Shown here in pieces: positions 36,953 to 51,350 of a stretch of DNA of 64,000 bases. Below the pieces are notes generated by a model. It worked only from the letters and a program-made list of their open reading frames with translations, was not told the DNA's origin and did no database searches. Origin of the DNA: Ifrita kowaldi (lineage: Eukaryota; Chordata; Aves; Passeriformes; Cinclosomatidae); NCBI GenBank assembly GCA_013398055.1, contig VZRS01014440.1:124001-188000 (forward strand). The letters run 5' to 3'. Position numbers and translations under genes: made by a program. Position 1 is the stretch's first letter. Each line of letters starts with the position of its first letter.

Positions 36953-39365
36953 ACAGAACCCCTCTTCCCCTGCATCCTGACAGCAGCCTCCTTTTCCCTC
37001 CCTCATCCCCCTCCTTCCAGCAAGCCTAGGAATAAGGAATATCCTCCTGTGGTAGGAAGACAGGTGGCATGGCAAAGCCAACTGCAGGGAAGAAGAGGGA
37101 GACTGGCAGTGTGTATTCATGTGTGTGCATCTGCACTCTGCATGGGGTTACAGCCTGCAGACAGCAAACCATGGAGATCAGAGGGCACCACGAGATTTAT
37201 CTTGCCTTTTTGCCATTTTCTCCTATCCTTTTGTCTCTTATCCTTGCAAACCATGAATTCCTCAGCCAAAATGGAACTGCAGACACCTCTGTGGTGAAGC
37301 ATGGATGCTGGATAACAGCATACAGCAATTACTGAAATGTATTGAAAAGGGATGTAGAGAAGGACACGATTGTCTCTGCAACAGGCCTGATTCTGGTAAG
37401 CTGAGAGTACTGTCTTGTGCCTGTATTTTTTTCAGTTTTCAAACAATGTCATTAGATTTGTATTTGTTTTTTTGACTGGTGAGGGGAGAGGTCTCAAAAG
37501 AATTTTTCCAATTCATTTTCTGTCTTCTGTCTTCTCCAAAAAAAGGGTACTTCCACAAGGTTCCACCTTCTTTTTCTTCCATTACAGAATGAATTGGTGA
37601 TAGCACTCAATTCAGTAAAAATGCATTTAAGAGGCCTGCCGAAGAGCATGATCAGCATTTGTGTGTTTTGGTTCACAGGATAGTTTTGCCCCATTTCACT
37701 CATATTCTGAGAAAAAAATGGAGTTAAATTTGTTACGCAATTCCTTTCTTCTCCTACAAGTAATTCTTAAAGATTCCAACCACAAGCAGTTACGGATCAT
37801 TTCCCTCTGAATAACTTCTTTTGTTTATCCCTGATAAACCTATTTTTTTTATCACTGCACCAGCTGATTATGCTTTTTATAATAATGAGACAGCAAAGCC
37901 TAGTCAGCCCAGCCACAGCCTGGCATATTGTGTGGGGTCAGGCAGGAGAGCTGAAGGAACCCAGTTAATGGGCAGAAGTTCAACACTTCTTCATGGAAAA
38001 TGTGCTAACCTGTTGTTTCCAGTGCCTTGAGTGATATGGCTTGTATAGAGTTGGGAGGGGAGAGTAGATGGGAGAAGCCAAAAAATCCTTCTGAAAAATA
38101 AGAGCTATACTTATTTCCAATATACTTATACTAAAAAGTAGTTTTAAATGTCCCTATGACAAAATATAACTAAATTACAACAGAAATTTTAGACTTTCAC
38201 TGTCAGTGATAGGCACAACAGCCAGTCTTTTAAGCAGGCCTTGCCACTCAATTTTCTGAATAGGCAGCTTTCTTTTACATAATATGTGAAGTAGAAATTT
38301 AAATCAAGGAAATTCTATTAAAGAAAGATCCCATTTGTTCAAATGATGTAGTTATCCTAATGTTTATTCTTTAAATATCTTGTAGAAATTATAAAGTGCT
38401 GTCCAAAGATCGTCTTCTGAAAATCACAATCATAATATAAGAGAGTGGTCTATTTGCAAAATAATTACAGTTTTAAAAAAAGAAGACATAAGAGAGACAG
38501 GTGTCACCCCTGCATCATCACTGATCAGGTTTAGGATGCCTATCCTCTCATATATTTTTTCAGTGATTTTTTTTTGCATTTTTCTGTTGATGTGAGTGAT
38601 GTATTATAAGAGGGAATGGTGTTACAAATCATAATGGAAAGTATTTTCTGCTACTTTTGTAAAGAAGGTAGGTGGTACTTCACATACAGTTCTAAGTATA
38701 GGAGAAAGCAGTGCCAAGGACTCCTAGCTCTACTTTATTTCACAGCTCTCCACATATAAAGAGACTCAACTCTTAGTAGGCTTGGATGAAGCAGCTGATG
38801 GAGCTTACAGTGCTCCAGATAAAGGGAGGATTGCTCATGGAAATAAGGAGTCAAGGTGAAACTGAATCCCCTTCTCTTTGCCATTCCAGGCATTTGTGGT
38901 CTTGTTGGCTACAGCCCGTGAATATGAAACGCCAGAAAGCACCTTGTCTGCATTTTTTCCTCTCCTCTCTGTCTCTTTAATAAAAGTCTTGCTGAAAGCT
39001 GTAAGAGACAAAGAGAGGTTCCATTTCAGGGATGGGGGTGGAATCTCCAGGGGTTATTTTGCATGTGAGCATGACAGATGGAAAATGTTTGCAAGGGAAG
39101 TACTCCATGTGTAAATGCACTTGGCAAACACAGGAGAAAAAAATACCTCGGCCTGCTTGAGAACTGCCTTATTCTGTACCTCTCCAAGCACGACATATCT
39201 CTTTATTTTGATAATGTCTCATGGCAAGCACAGGTCTCTCATTTTGATCAGCACAGGGTACACCTGAGTCCCACAGGTAGCTGACTGCAGACCACAACTG
39301 ACTGCCAGAGCTGATTCCCCAATTCCACACCCAGCCCATGAGACACATGGAAATATATCAAAGTT

Positions 39366-39383
39366 TATATTATATATAATATA
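39366..39383. repeat. 18-bp perfect AT palindrome
   Basis: TATATTATATATAATATA equals its own reverse complement. It is AT-only DNA that can unwind or extrude easily and is most likely simple sequence. Confidence 0.75.
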
Positions 39384-42300
39384 TTTCTTTGTTTATTATT
39401 CACTTCCTGAAACATGGTTCAAACAGGTTCAAGACCTGGGTATACATATGCTGTTATTTCCCACAGAGTCTGAAACATTAGTTCCAGTGCCTCTGGTTTC
39501 CTTCTTAGTCAGAACCTAGCCAGACACAGCTATCTTGATGACTTCTTGATAAGCTCAAAATTGAATTCACCATTGATCAGTCAAATTTCAGCCAGGATAA
39601 ATAACTGTTTTGTTTAAAGCCACCTCACCTTGTACTGTCACAAAGAAAATGCAGTATGTTACCATAGCTTCACCTGAGATTCTGGTGTTTGCCTTGCTCA
39701 AGCATGAGGATTTTCTTTCTCCAAATACCAGTCATGGAGTAATTAGTGGTTTTCTTCTCATCTCCCAGTTGCCATTACAATGGCCAAACCATCTTCTTCA
39801 CACTTTATTTGCTGTCTTCCTCCTACTGTTGTTTCACAAAAGGGACACTCTACTATCATATCCAAGTTATGAAGATAGAAAGACGTCAGATAGATTTCAT
39901 CTCCGACTTCTTAGTTTTTGTGTCTGACTTCAGAGTTGGATGTTTCGTGCCTTCTATTGCTTTTTCCTCCAATTTTGTCAGAGAAAAAGAAATATTCATC
40001 TCAAGTCACATTTTGACAGGCAGCATAGGCGTAATCTGTGGGCAGTCAAAGGTGAAGCCAAAAGCAGCCCTTACTGGTTGCAATCACTAAATAATGACAG
40101 GAAAAGTTTTAGAAAAATCCCAATTTGCCACTGTGTGCTGAGTTAATTCTTTAATCTGATTCTGGGCAGCAGGTCAGTAATCCAGTTTTAATTAGACAGA
40201 CTTACTGCTCTTTGCAAAAGTATCCTTTAACTGTTATCTCTGGGATAGATGCATGAAAATGCTTTTAGCTATGTCTCATCTAAATTTAGTTTCTTGTGGT
40301 CCTTCCACTCAAAATAATTGCATTGGCACCTAGCAAATGCACAAGAGGATATGCTGAAGAAGTTGGATGGAACCCGAGAAACCATTATTCTGCATCCAAT
40401 TTCCCATAATAGCTCCAAGAGCAGGCCAAGTAATAATGTCCAAAAAACCACTATAACTTACAGAAAGTGCAAGACATTTTGATAAGATGCCCATTTTGGT
40501 AATAAAATAGAACGGGAATATTTCTATAGAAAAATATATCCCAAGTAACATTGCTTCAAGAGAAAATAATCTACTTACATTTTCAATACTTTTTTGAAAA
40601 ACAGGTTTGCATCCTTGCCTTGGTGAGAAAACCTAATGGTGGGGCTTTTCTTTTCAGTGGTTACAGTATATTACACAGAAAACTAAGCATGGCCATTCTG
40701 CACAAAATAAAAAATACGTACAGCCCCAGTTATTGTTCTGATAGTGGTCAACAACAGATACCAAGGGAAAAATTTAACAATAGAGGTAACATTCAAGACT
40801 CTATCTTAAGAATATTCTCCCATTTTTTACCAGTTTACAACTCAAGGATTTCCTGAAACAGAAGTTGTATCTTTGTGTTTAACACTTTTCAGGTATTTTT
40901 ACCCCATGGATCCAGTTTCTTTTGAAATCCAGCAGTTGATTTTTGAGCTCAAAATTATATCAAATCTGGTCCAGGAGCAGTATCAAAACCCTGTTCATAT
41001 ACACAAAATTTTAAAAACGTATCACAGAAAGTACAACATATGAGTTTCTTCTACAAAATACATATATAAACTGAAATGAAAATTCAAAAATTGGTAACAG
41101 AGATGCTGAAAGAGAAAATTATATAGGACAGACAATTCTAATAATCAGTATAATAGTTCCTTATCTAGCCTGGGATACCATTAGCAGACCATATTCTCCG
41201 AAAGAGAGACTCTTTTGTAAGGTGCAATCACATAAAAGATGTGGTTTTAATTACCAAGAAACAAAAGGACCTCAATTTTACATCTTGCCTGAAAAACAGC
41301 ACATAGAATAATTATGCTGAGATAATTATTCATTGTGGACTCAGCAATCTGACACCTACTGATTCACCCACATCATTTTTATTGTGGTGCCCACATTTTC
41401 CTTTGAGATGCCAATCTACAGGCTTGATTTCAACTTCATTAAGGCAATGGAAATGTTTAAGATAACTTAAAAGTAGTATACAGCAGAATTTGCATTTTAA
41501 TCAAGCTCAGGGTTTAGTCAGAGAGTTCCCAAAATAAGTAAGGGTGGGAATCAAGCTCTTCCTCACCATGTCCTTATTCACTGGTATATAGTAAAAGCAA
41601 GGTTCCAAGAAGCAAGACCCACAGGGGGGTGGTGGTGCTTCTGAAACTTTGCTTGGGTCTGTGTAACTGATTTGCTTGTCCACATTCTCTGTCCTGTTTA
41701 TTTTGAAAGATGTGTCAAGACCAAAGCCCCTGGGGACATGGCTACAGATCTGGCAGTGATCCCTGGAATAGCCACTGGTGCACAAGGGAAGGAAAACAGT
41801 GACTGGCCAGGAAATTAGAGTTGTTTTTATTAGCACTTTATTCACCTCAATCCAACAAATAGTTCTTCCAATACGGATTTAATTACAAACTCAGAAGTAA
41901 TTGAGGGAAAGTGTTAGACTTTGTTTCTTTAATGCATATCTAGGAAACAACCAGATACCTCGGGAAAGTTATTTACTATTGGTGCAGAGAGTCAGCAGAG
42001 TTTTGCCCACATCTCCAAAACACCAGATGCATGCAATTTTTAAGTGAATGTCTACAAGCATATTTACTATGCAGGATTACAATACCCCTCCTGCAAGCAG
42101 ATTTGAAATTTACTGTCAGCAAATGAAATGTCTATGGAAAACTTATCCTGAAATTTAGTAAGCAAACAGACTGCCACTCCCACTGTAAATTGGAATTAGT
42201 ACTACCAAGCTTCATATACTTGTACAGTTCAACCAGAAATCCCCTGGGCTCCCTCTCAGCAAAATGAATAGGGAACAGCAAAACATGGTGTGGTTTAATT

Positions 42301-45224
42301 CATGCCAGGATGGAGATGTACACAAAAGTCATTAGGCCTGGACACGTGTTATCTCCACCAGTGATCAGTGTGTAAATTGAAGTAATCTTCCTACAAGTGC
42401 CTGTATTGAATAGTTCTTTCTATTCACATGCACTCCTGTGCATCTAAAAAAATGTTGTTATTATTAACTTGGATTGTTTTAAATAGCTTTGATGCAAAAC
42501 AACTTTTCTAGTCCACACAGATTTCACTAGGCTTCTTTTGCAAATCCATTAAGTAGACAATACATATTTTTAAGGGCCAGAAATGTTTTCCTTCCCAGAT
42601 CACAGAAAGAAAACAATGTTTTGCTGACCTTGGAGAACATAGTATTCAAGGAAATCTTCATGTCTGTATTGAAGAGGAAGAAAAAATAAGATAACCTTGG
42701 CATTTAACTATATTACTACAGAAAGGCTGCAACAACTCACAGACCAATACTTGGGAAGCACAAACATCCTTATATGGATATATGTGAGGGTTAAACCTAA
42801 CTTATTGTATCTTGGCTACTTCATTCCCAAAATACATTTCCTTTTCTCTGAGATAAGAACAACTCCTCTTCCTTCTGTTATTCTCTGATGGTAATATTTG
42901 TCAATACTCTGTGCCCTTGTGATCATCCATTATAAGAAGAAAAAAGAATTGGCATGTGATAGAACCAGAAAATATAGTGTAGCACATAATTTTGGAGATT
43001 AATTTTTTAAGGAGTACAGACACTCTACAAAGCAAATTACCATTTGTTTCTGTAATTATTAGTGCAAATTAATTTTTACAGTAGAACTTAATGAGCAATT
43101 ATTTACACTCAACATATTTGGGTCTAGGCCAAGATCCAGTAGCACCCAAGGGTCACTCTGAGATTTGACAACACCATCCCACGTGCTGTAGAATAGCTGT
43201 GGTCAAGCAGCCACTCAGCACTCTTCAAGCTCAGGTCCATCCACATGATTTGAATTGCATAAACATGAAAAGGTGGCATGCAAAATAGATTTCGTGTGTG
43301 GCAAGTGAATTTTGATGATTGGAGCTAGTAACTCTGGTAGATTGTTAGAAAAAGATAGAGGTGGAGATAAGGATGGCCAAGATAAACAAATGTTTCTAAC
43401 TAGGCTTGTTCTAAATTAGTCTATGAGATACTGAAAGAATATTGTATGCCTGCACAGAACAAAGTGAGACATAAATTTAAATCTTGTTATTGCTAATTAT
43501 CAAGTAAGGTTCTTAACCTAGTCATATCCTTAGCAATTCTATACTTGAAAACACTTCTTACTTCAATAGAAACATGAAAATGGACACTTAGAAGGGACTT
43601 CTTCTTTGCTTTAGTTTGTCTACACATTTTTTTTGTATTCCCAAGTCAGTTAACTTAAGAATGTTTATGAAGCCTATATCCATTGTTTAAAACATTAGGA
43701 ACTTGTTTTGAGTCCAAACTGTTCTACTGGCACATTATGATCAGAGTCATGATTTTATTAAATGTCAAAAAGCAAACTCACTTTAGCAATACCTTGTTAG
43801 GAAGTTTGAAATGAAAACTTCTCTATCCTCTTGTAAAAATATCTAGTTAAACAATTTAAGTAACAGATCGAGAATTTTTAGGGTAGTTGCCTTTTATAAC
43901 AGGAAACAGACATAGGATTCATTTCATTGTCTTTACATGTCTATCATGTAGGCATGCATGTATGAGCAGCTGGGCTCCCCTCAACAGAGAAAGACACTTT
44001 AGGAGTGATTCAGGTCATATTGTCTAAAATAAATCTTAAGACAAACTGGCTCACCTGTAGACATTGCGCTGTAGACCTCTAACTGTAATGAGCCCCACCA
44101 CTGATCTCTTCACCCAGCCAGCACAGCAAGCTGTGCACTGGTGTCCCTTACTTTAATTGTGCCTCTGAGACAATGGTTCCGCATCTTTCCACTCTCTTAT
44201 GAAGGGACTGCATCACTTAGGCTCCCACTCAGAAACTGAGATAAGGGTCATGACAGATTCCTTTGTAGTGTCCACTCATGACAAAGAAACTCAGAACAGC
44301 AAAGAATCCAGTCCATATATCATCCATGTAGTCAAAACATATGTTTCTATTTAGTGCTGGTGAAAACAGGAATGTGTTTTTAACATTTTCATTGCACAAC
44401 AGATACATTAGAAGGCTCTGAGTTTCTTCCAGAGACTTTTTTTTGCCTACAGTATTAGTTAAATATTCATAATTATCTTTAACCAAGTATTTTGTTCTTT
44501 CAATGACTTGCTAATGTAAATGAAAAATCTGAGCTTCTCTTTTAAATTTATTCCATTTTTTAGGGTTGCCTGCATTGCAGATTTTCAGCTTTTATTCAGG
44601 GTTTGTTAAAGCTGATGTTTACCTAACATACCAGCAAGTGACGCACCAAAAAAAATTCAAATCACTTTGGAAAGTATTTACCCTGACATTAGATTCAGCC
44701 TTTGCAAAAGATCCAGTCCTCAAATAATTGGGGAGAAGGGTATAAAAATTAATTATATGGAAAAGTCATCCAAAGCTATTAATTCATCCCTTTTCTGGAA
44801 ATATCCCAGATGCACAAAGAAAACCACATCTCTGTAGCAATTCAGGGGAAAAAGACCAACAAGCCACCAAACCAATAAGCACAGAAGTCAATGCATACAG
44901 CCCATTTTCCTTGCACAGCGTGCTGCACTTTATAGCAACTGAGAGCTACATTTAGTACCCAGTACAAATGTCAAATACTTATCATAACCAGTTCATAAGA
45001 CCTTTGAGATTCACAGTAGCTGGCTGTGGCCAGCTTGTTTCAAATTAAATTAGTCCAACCTAATTTTCTATTCATGTTATGTACAGTTATTTGAGGTGGA
45101 AGGCTATCAGCTCAGGGCAGGCAAACAAGATTCCAAGCTTCAGCCCTTTTAAAAAGCATGTGCAACTTCTGTCCTTTCCCGCCGTGTGTCATTGCTACAC
45201 CCAGCTTCTAAATATCACACTAAG

Positions 45225-45246
45225 TGACGTCAGTGAATGTGTAAAC
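45225..45246. promoter_or_regulatory. Candidate enhancer motif pair: full CRE and forkhead site
   Basis: TGACGTCA at 45,225-45,232 is the full palindromic cAMP-response element bound by CREB/ATF dimers. TGTAAACA at 45,239-45,246 is the forkhead (FOX) consensus, six bases away. The CRE retains its CpG in a CpG-poor region. No transcript or TATA box is visible beside it, so an enhancer is likelier than a promoter. The motifs are seen in the sequence; function is inferred and may be chance. Confidence 0.3.
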
Positions 45247-45299
45247 ATGCAGCAACTTTGGGAATATTAAAGCAGTCTCAGCCTACCATCCCAGGGAAA

Positions 45300-48200
45300 T
45301 CTGTGCGTCTGTGACTAAATGGGTATTTATCATTTCCTGAGCTCCATGCTGGCAGCCAGCCAGCAGTGTGTGTACATTGAAATTAGAATAGATTGGGAGA
45401 CAGGACTTTGTTCCAGATTGATCTGGATGACGATAGCAATTTTGAAGGCAGTTCCACATTTTTAAAGGTTCATTGTGTGTACCGATAAAGGAGAGGGGAG
45501 AAACATTTAGGAAAATAACAGGAAGGAAATCTAATGGCAGAATATATTTTTTTTGTTATTTTTATTTTATTCTTTTACAGCATTATTTTGTTATCATTAA
45601 CAGAGGAGCTAGAGCTTGCTAACATCACATAGAGAAATGCATGGAGCAGGAATGGAGAAAATACTATTTCTAGTTATCTTTATTATTTAGTAATTTTTCC
45701 TATTACAAGTGCTCTCACTGCAAAGACAAAAATGTTTTATCAATTGTGTCAATTCTGGTACGGAAAAAGTTAATAATTACTGTTAATAGGAGTAATCCAG
45801 TTTTGCCATGTGGTTGAGTGATCTTCACTCATCACTTTACTCTTGAGTTCTACTCTACTCCTTGAAAATAGTAGGTGGACTTACAACCCCAGCTTGGCTT
45901 ATTTTTTCCTGCAACATTCCATATTTACTGTATAAAGCAGGATATTTTAGCAAACGTATGTGCTATTTTTTGTTGCTCACACTCTTCTGGAAAATGATTT
46001 GTGATGTGGTAAGTCAAAATCAATAAAGATGTCAAGGATCAGCATTAATTTCATTTGCCTACCAGAAGCACTGATCGTTTTTTTGTGCTTTGAATGTTTG
46101 CCAGAAGAAAGATAGCCCAGGCACACAGTTCACCAGGCATAAGAGCACTCAGTGCGCAGCTGCTCAAAAACAAGATCTGATACAACAGAAAGAACATAAC
46201 TCACAAGATATACATACTTTTAAATAATTATATCAGGAACCGACCTTGTGGCACCATTTTTTCATTCCTTATGATTCAGTACGGAAGATGAGCTAAAACT
46301 AAAGGGGCTAATTCTGTTTTCACCAAGCACCAGAATTCTCTGTATAAAGTCCTCAATGTTATTCCCAAAATGCTGTCTTTATGTTGTCTGGAGAGATATC
46401 TGACCCAGCCCCATGTTGTAAGACTTATGACGGTAAGAGAATGGCTGCTATTCTGAATGTCGAATATATAGGTTTTTCACCTCAGACTGGACCACCAATA
46501 AGAATACAGTATGCGGTATATCTTAACCATACCCTAAGGACATCTTGAGAACTAGATTGACACCTGTGACTAGCTGACTTGAACATATACTAGCCAAAAG
46601 CAACATACGCAGTTCACCTAGTGATATCTTTGGCCATTCTTTGATAGGTGAGTTATATCTTGCTTCAAATGTAAACAAATCTTGTAGGCCTGGGCATGTT
46701 TTAAAACACATTAAGTGTTTTTAGCATACAGCCTTTAGCCATATAATTTTCATGCAATCAGGGAAGAAGAAAATTTGGAGAAAGCTCTGTTCTCTTTACA
46801 TCAATAACATTTCTTCCTGGTGCCAAAGTAAACAGCCTTTTCCATGGCCCTTTGCTATTGTCAGTGAGCTCTTAAAATTTTTTCAGTCAAAAGGATTGAG
46901 TGCTCCACCTCCTTCTCCTTCAGAGCACCACAGAGCCGTCCTCTCATATTTAAAGCCATCCAAGGCATCCTCTAAACCTTTGCAATAATAATGACAGGAC
47001 CTAAGCGATTCAAAGGAAATAGCTTCCTCAAAACTGGAATCCTCTTTAGCATGGACAGCTGTGTCTCGGTGGAGCGCAGCTTGCCTTCCTCCTTGTCATG
47101 CACAAATGTTCATTGCCTTTGATCTGGCTCCCCTTGCAGCTGCTCAGCAGCAGAACTAGGGGCTCCATAAGGATGTGATACAGCTCTGAGCTTTGTTAAT
47201 GCCTGGTCTGGCTTGTCCCAGTTTCCAGAAATGATCTGGCTAGTCTGAAAGCAGCAGTACAGCAGGACACAATATCCCCTTTCTCTGTCTTTCCTGTGTC
47301 CATGCTAAGCCTTAAATCTCAATGGACCTCTGACTCAGCTGAGATACTCAGAAGAGGAATTTCATACAGACTAGGCAAAAACATAAAATCCTGTTGAGGG
47401 GACATCACAGACTCTTCTGCAAGCAGATGGGACTTGTGTACAAAAAAAAAAGCCCTCAAGACAGCAGTACTTTAAACAGATGCTTTCCTCAGATTCCTAT
47501 GGAGTCAAGGAAGGCAGAATCAAACTGACTTGCTCTAACACTTTGTAGTGCTACAGTTAGGATATTTTAAAACAGAGATTTGCAGGTAGGGAGCTAGCTA
47601 CACATGACTGAGTGCCTGTTAGGCTGCTACAACACTCACTTCTCACAGAGACAGAGTTTGCTACCTACTGCAGATGGAGTCCCTTTTCTTCTGTTCTGTG
47701 ACTTTGGGCCATATTGGCTTACTGTGTAACACCATGGATAGAGAAGGGAGAAGAAAAAAGGCTTTAAATAGCAAATCTCCCATGAACCACTAAGCTCTCT
47801 TTACAGCAAAATAGCTGAATGGCATATATACATTTTCAGGAATCCATCCCATCTGTTTTTTAAGTTCTTTGTAGGAACATGAACACATATGATGCCAAAA
47901 TATTCACTGCATTCCACAAGGACTTGGTGGGTGCCACATCACGTTCCCAGTTGTGAATGATAAGGTACTGATAATGACAAGTGTATACTTCTCTTCCTTG
48001 TCTGGTAACAAGAAAAGAGTGTTAACTTTAGTCTCTATAAGTTAAAAATGTCCCATTTACTGCAGGTAGAGGCAATATGCAGAAGACATACCACAGGACC
48101 ACCACTAAGAATACAATTCTTGTTTATAGCACTACTTACTACAGGTAAGTTAGAGTTTAGCAATCACACTGTCAGTATCTTCAACATAGCAGCCTTCTTT

Positions 48201-50990
48201 GGTGGGCTGGCCTGGCTTTCTCCTGCTCTGTCTGGTAAAGACAATCAAGCATATTTTTATCTTTCTTTAAAGCAGCATTTGCATGCCAGTACCTGTAACA
48301 CTTTTACTAAGCATGCTTAACTACTCAGTCAATTTTTACAAGTGATCTCTGAAGTTTTGGGGGGCATGACTTTGTTGTAGACACCAAGAAGAAACCTAGA
48401 CAGGGAATATTGCAAAATGTATTTTTTTTTGTTTTCTGTTGCTGTCTGGTTGCTGAAATAAATAAGGATCATATGATGCCAATGTCTGTCTGTTAGTTCC
48501 TTTAATAATTTCTGAATCCAGTGGTGATTTTCTACCAACTTTGCTGTATGGCAAAATATCCCAAATGAATTAAATTCTCAGAAAGAAATTGAAGGCTGAG
48601 AAACTCAGTGACAGCCTCACTGAGGAAAAGGTAAAATGAGAGTTCATACTTCATTTGTCATAACAGATGCTTACTATGACCTCAACTTTAACAAAAAATT
48701 CCATAGGAAAACAGGTTTGAGTTCTACTGCTGCTTACCAACTTGGTCTCAATGGTGTAAGAGAAATCTGTATTTTTATGTACAAGATAGCATCTGTAGGA
48801 AGGGGAGCATTGTCTCACATACCTCTGCATAAGGTTTTTGTGTTTGTTTGAATTAAGCAAACAGCAGAATAAGAACTCTGCTGTGTTATGTATGTTGACT
48901 TTGGCTTTTATGAGCACAACTTCAAGCACCCCCAGAATCACTTTAGTAACTTATCAGCTAAGTGATTTTTAAGTACTTATATACATCTTAAGTTGCTTTT
49001 ACAGACTTTGGCCAACAAAATAAATACCCATTGAAAGAACTGGAGTAAAATGCAAAATAAGGACAGCAACCAATGAAACTTGGCAAACAATCCCTAGCAA
49101 ATGATCTCTTAAATGAATATTACTTCTTTTTTCTGTACTCAAACTGCCCATTGGCTCACTGAAGTTTTCATTCAGAATTCAAAACTATTTTAATTATCTT
49201 TTTTGAATAATATGTGGCAGAAAGTGGTTTATTGTGGACATTGGATATTCAAAACTTAAACTGTACTTGCAGTTCTACTCTATGGGTGATACACATCCTT
49301 GGCTACCTCATTCTTCTCCCTTGAGAATGATCTCATTACCACCTCCATGGTACCTGCTGAGTGCCTATATGTATTTCTTAGAAAGTTTTCAGATTTTTAG
49401 GAATATTACCAGATCAAAAATCCTCTTAGTGTAAAATTTGATGATCAAAAGTGTGTCTCAACATTTGCTTGAAAGTAGCTGCATCTAAGGTGTTTTATAA
49501 ATATTGGTGGGAAACAAATCCCACACAATGTGCAAGGACAATAAAATTGTGGAACTATAACTTTGGTAAGAAAAGAATATTTATGGAGTCTTTTACAGTA
49601 ACCAGGTCGCACAACATATTTAAACAACTTCTTAAAGCTGTTCTTCAAATATAAAAGTTTAATGTGGGAAAACATAAGTTGTTCAATCCCATGTTCATCA
49701 ATTCCAAATCCTTTTGATAGCTCTGTTTCTTACTCCCTCCATAGCTTGTGCTAGTCTCCTTGCTGATGGCTTCCTCAAATACTAACCTAGGTATCCTTTG
49801 ATGCAAGATTACACAATGGCAGGAGACATAAAATCTGAAGTGTTATGCAAGATATATATTAGTGTTTCATTATAAAGTTTCCGCCCTTTGAAGTTCTAAG
49901 GAAACTACAATTTCCTTTCCCCTGCTCCAAGATATATATATATTCACTCACAGTTAAATACATCTCCCATAACAATTCATTTCCCAGGCCTAACCAATAC
50001 TTAGGTGCAGTTCAAAGAGTGCCTTTGATCTGCACACAGTTGCTCAAAAAATCTTTATCTTTCCATTGAGGTGATGAGGAATCCTACCAAGAAATGGCTT
50101 CCTGCATCTAATCAATTGACACCACGTAACACGTTCAAGCAATACCTTATTAACATTTGCATTTTAAAAGTTCCACATCAGTGATTATTTGCACAATGTA
50201 GAACACTGTGCCTGGTTAGACCAATAGAGGAGGGAGTTTTAAAAGCATGAATTCACTTCAATGCTGTACATCAAATAAAACCTTGTTTACCATTCTGTAT
50301 CAGATTACACTCCGCAACAGTAGTGACTACACTTGGGAGCCAGCCATTTATCATGTTAAAAACAAGGACTTTTGAGGCCAATGATCTACAGTAGCTCTGT
50401 ATAAAAAGCGGATGTATTTTTATGCCTTTGCTAAGTTTTGTGGTTAAGTGGCTCACCTCGTAAGCACTATCCAATGTAAGCCATACAGAGTGAGTATTTA
50501 TGCAAAGCATCCCACTGAATTTAGTGAGGCTATTCGTGTATCCTCTCAAAAATGAAAGTGTGGTTCATACAGCATAGCCCTCAGCATGTGTCTGAGACTG
50601 CACAGAGCTCAAAACGCAGTGGCCCTGCAATCTGCTGGCTGAGGCTTGCGGGGGAGACAAGCAGCGAGCAGTAAATTAGAACAGCAACTCAGAGCTGTGC
50701 CATCATCACTTACAAGTACTTATAAATTGTTTATCCTCCCCCTTCATGCTGTAGCTATAGGCTTTCTTGTTCCTACATCTGCTAAATATGACTGCTCTGC
50801 TTACTTACCAATCTCTCAGGAAGGTAGCAAGGCTCATTTACAGCTTACATCACATGCCAAGGGGTAAAGCACCAGCTTTGTGCAGAGCATTGTCATCTCT
50901 CTTAATTTTGATTGATTTCCTTTTACCTGAATTTAATCAGATTACAGGCAAACATGGGTTTAAGGGCAACAGCTAACCTAACAAAGCTGA
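45300..50990. other. Non-coding DNA, no recognisable element
   Basis: AT-rich sequence with short T and A runs and open frames of at most 96 codons. I recognise no repeat family, exon or RNA gene. The 45.3-45.5 kb part is of more mixed composition and could belong to the same candidate regulatory block as the CRE/forkhead pair. Confidence 0.65.
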
Positions 50991-50999
50991 ATTTTTCCT

Positions 51000-51350
51000 T
51001 CTCTGTGGATGCGAGTATAACAAAATAGAAATGCAGGAGAAGCATAAGACGGTCTTAAATGGCTTGGGTTTCATTCGCATACCCCCTTTGGCTTCTCATC
51101 AGAGCACCCTCCTTCGGCTTGCCACAAGACACCGCTTTCCAGAAGCAGCTACGCTTATTCTGATAAGGGCAAATGAGACCGGGACATGACAATTCACCAG
51201 TAAGCCAGTGACCTGAAAGGATGTGTTTGGTTTTACACAAAAATGTAGTGCTGGTCCGGTTTCAGACCATGTCACTCAGTCGCTGCCACTGCAGTAACTG
51301 GCAGTAGCTGCTGCCCAGGGCCACTGCAGAGTCTTCGCCTCCACGTGGAA
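51000..51350. promoter_or_regulatory. CpG-retaining patch with CACGTG E-box
   Basis: About a dozen CpGs are scattered between 51.01 and 51.35 kb, clearly denser than in neighbouring DNA. A perfect CACGTG (USF/MYC-type E-box) lies at 51,342-51,347. The patch is not GC-rich enough to call a CpG island. It may be a conserved regulatory element or a younger repeat that I do not recognise. Confidence 0.25.

Larger units (their letters stand above)
34862..45100. other. Non-coding DNA with an assembly gap
   Basis: Apart from the gap, its flanking duplication and the second copy of the inverted repeat, I see no feature over these roughly 10 kb. Open frames are short and have no domain. The 146-codon frame at 36,857-37,297 starts inside the inverted repeat copy and runs into a pyrimidine-rich stretch, so it is treated as chance. 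Confidence 0.7.

Noticed and set aside
36857..37297. 146-codon plus-strand open frame
   Set aside because: It begins within the inverted-repeat copy, so its first 32 residues also occur in the frame at 33.8 kb on the other strand. The rest is low complexity without a domain. Frames of this length are expected by chance in 64 kb.
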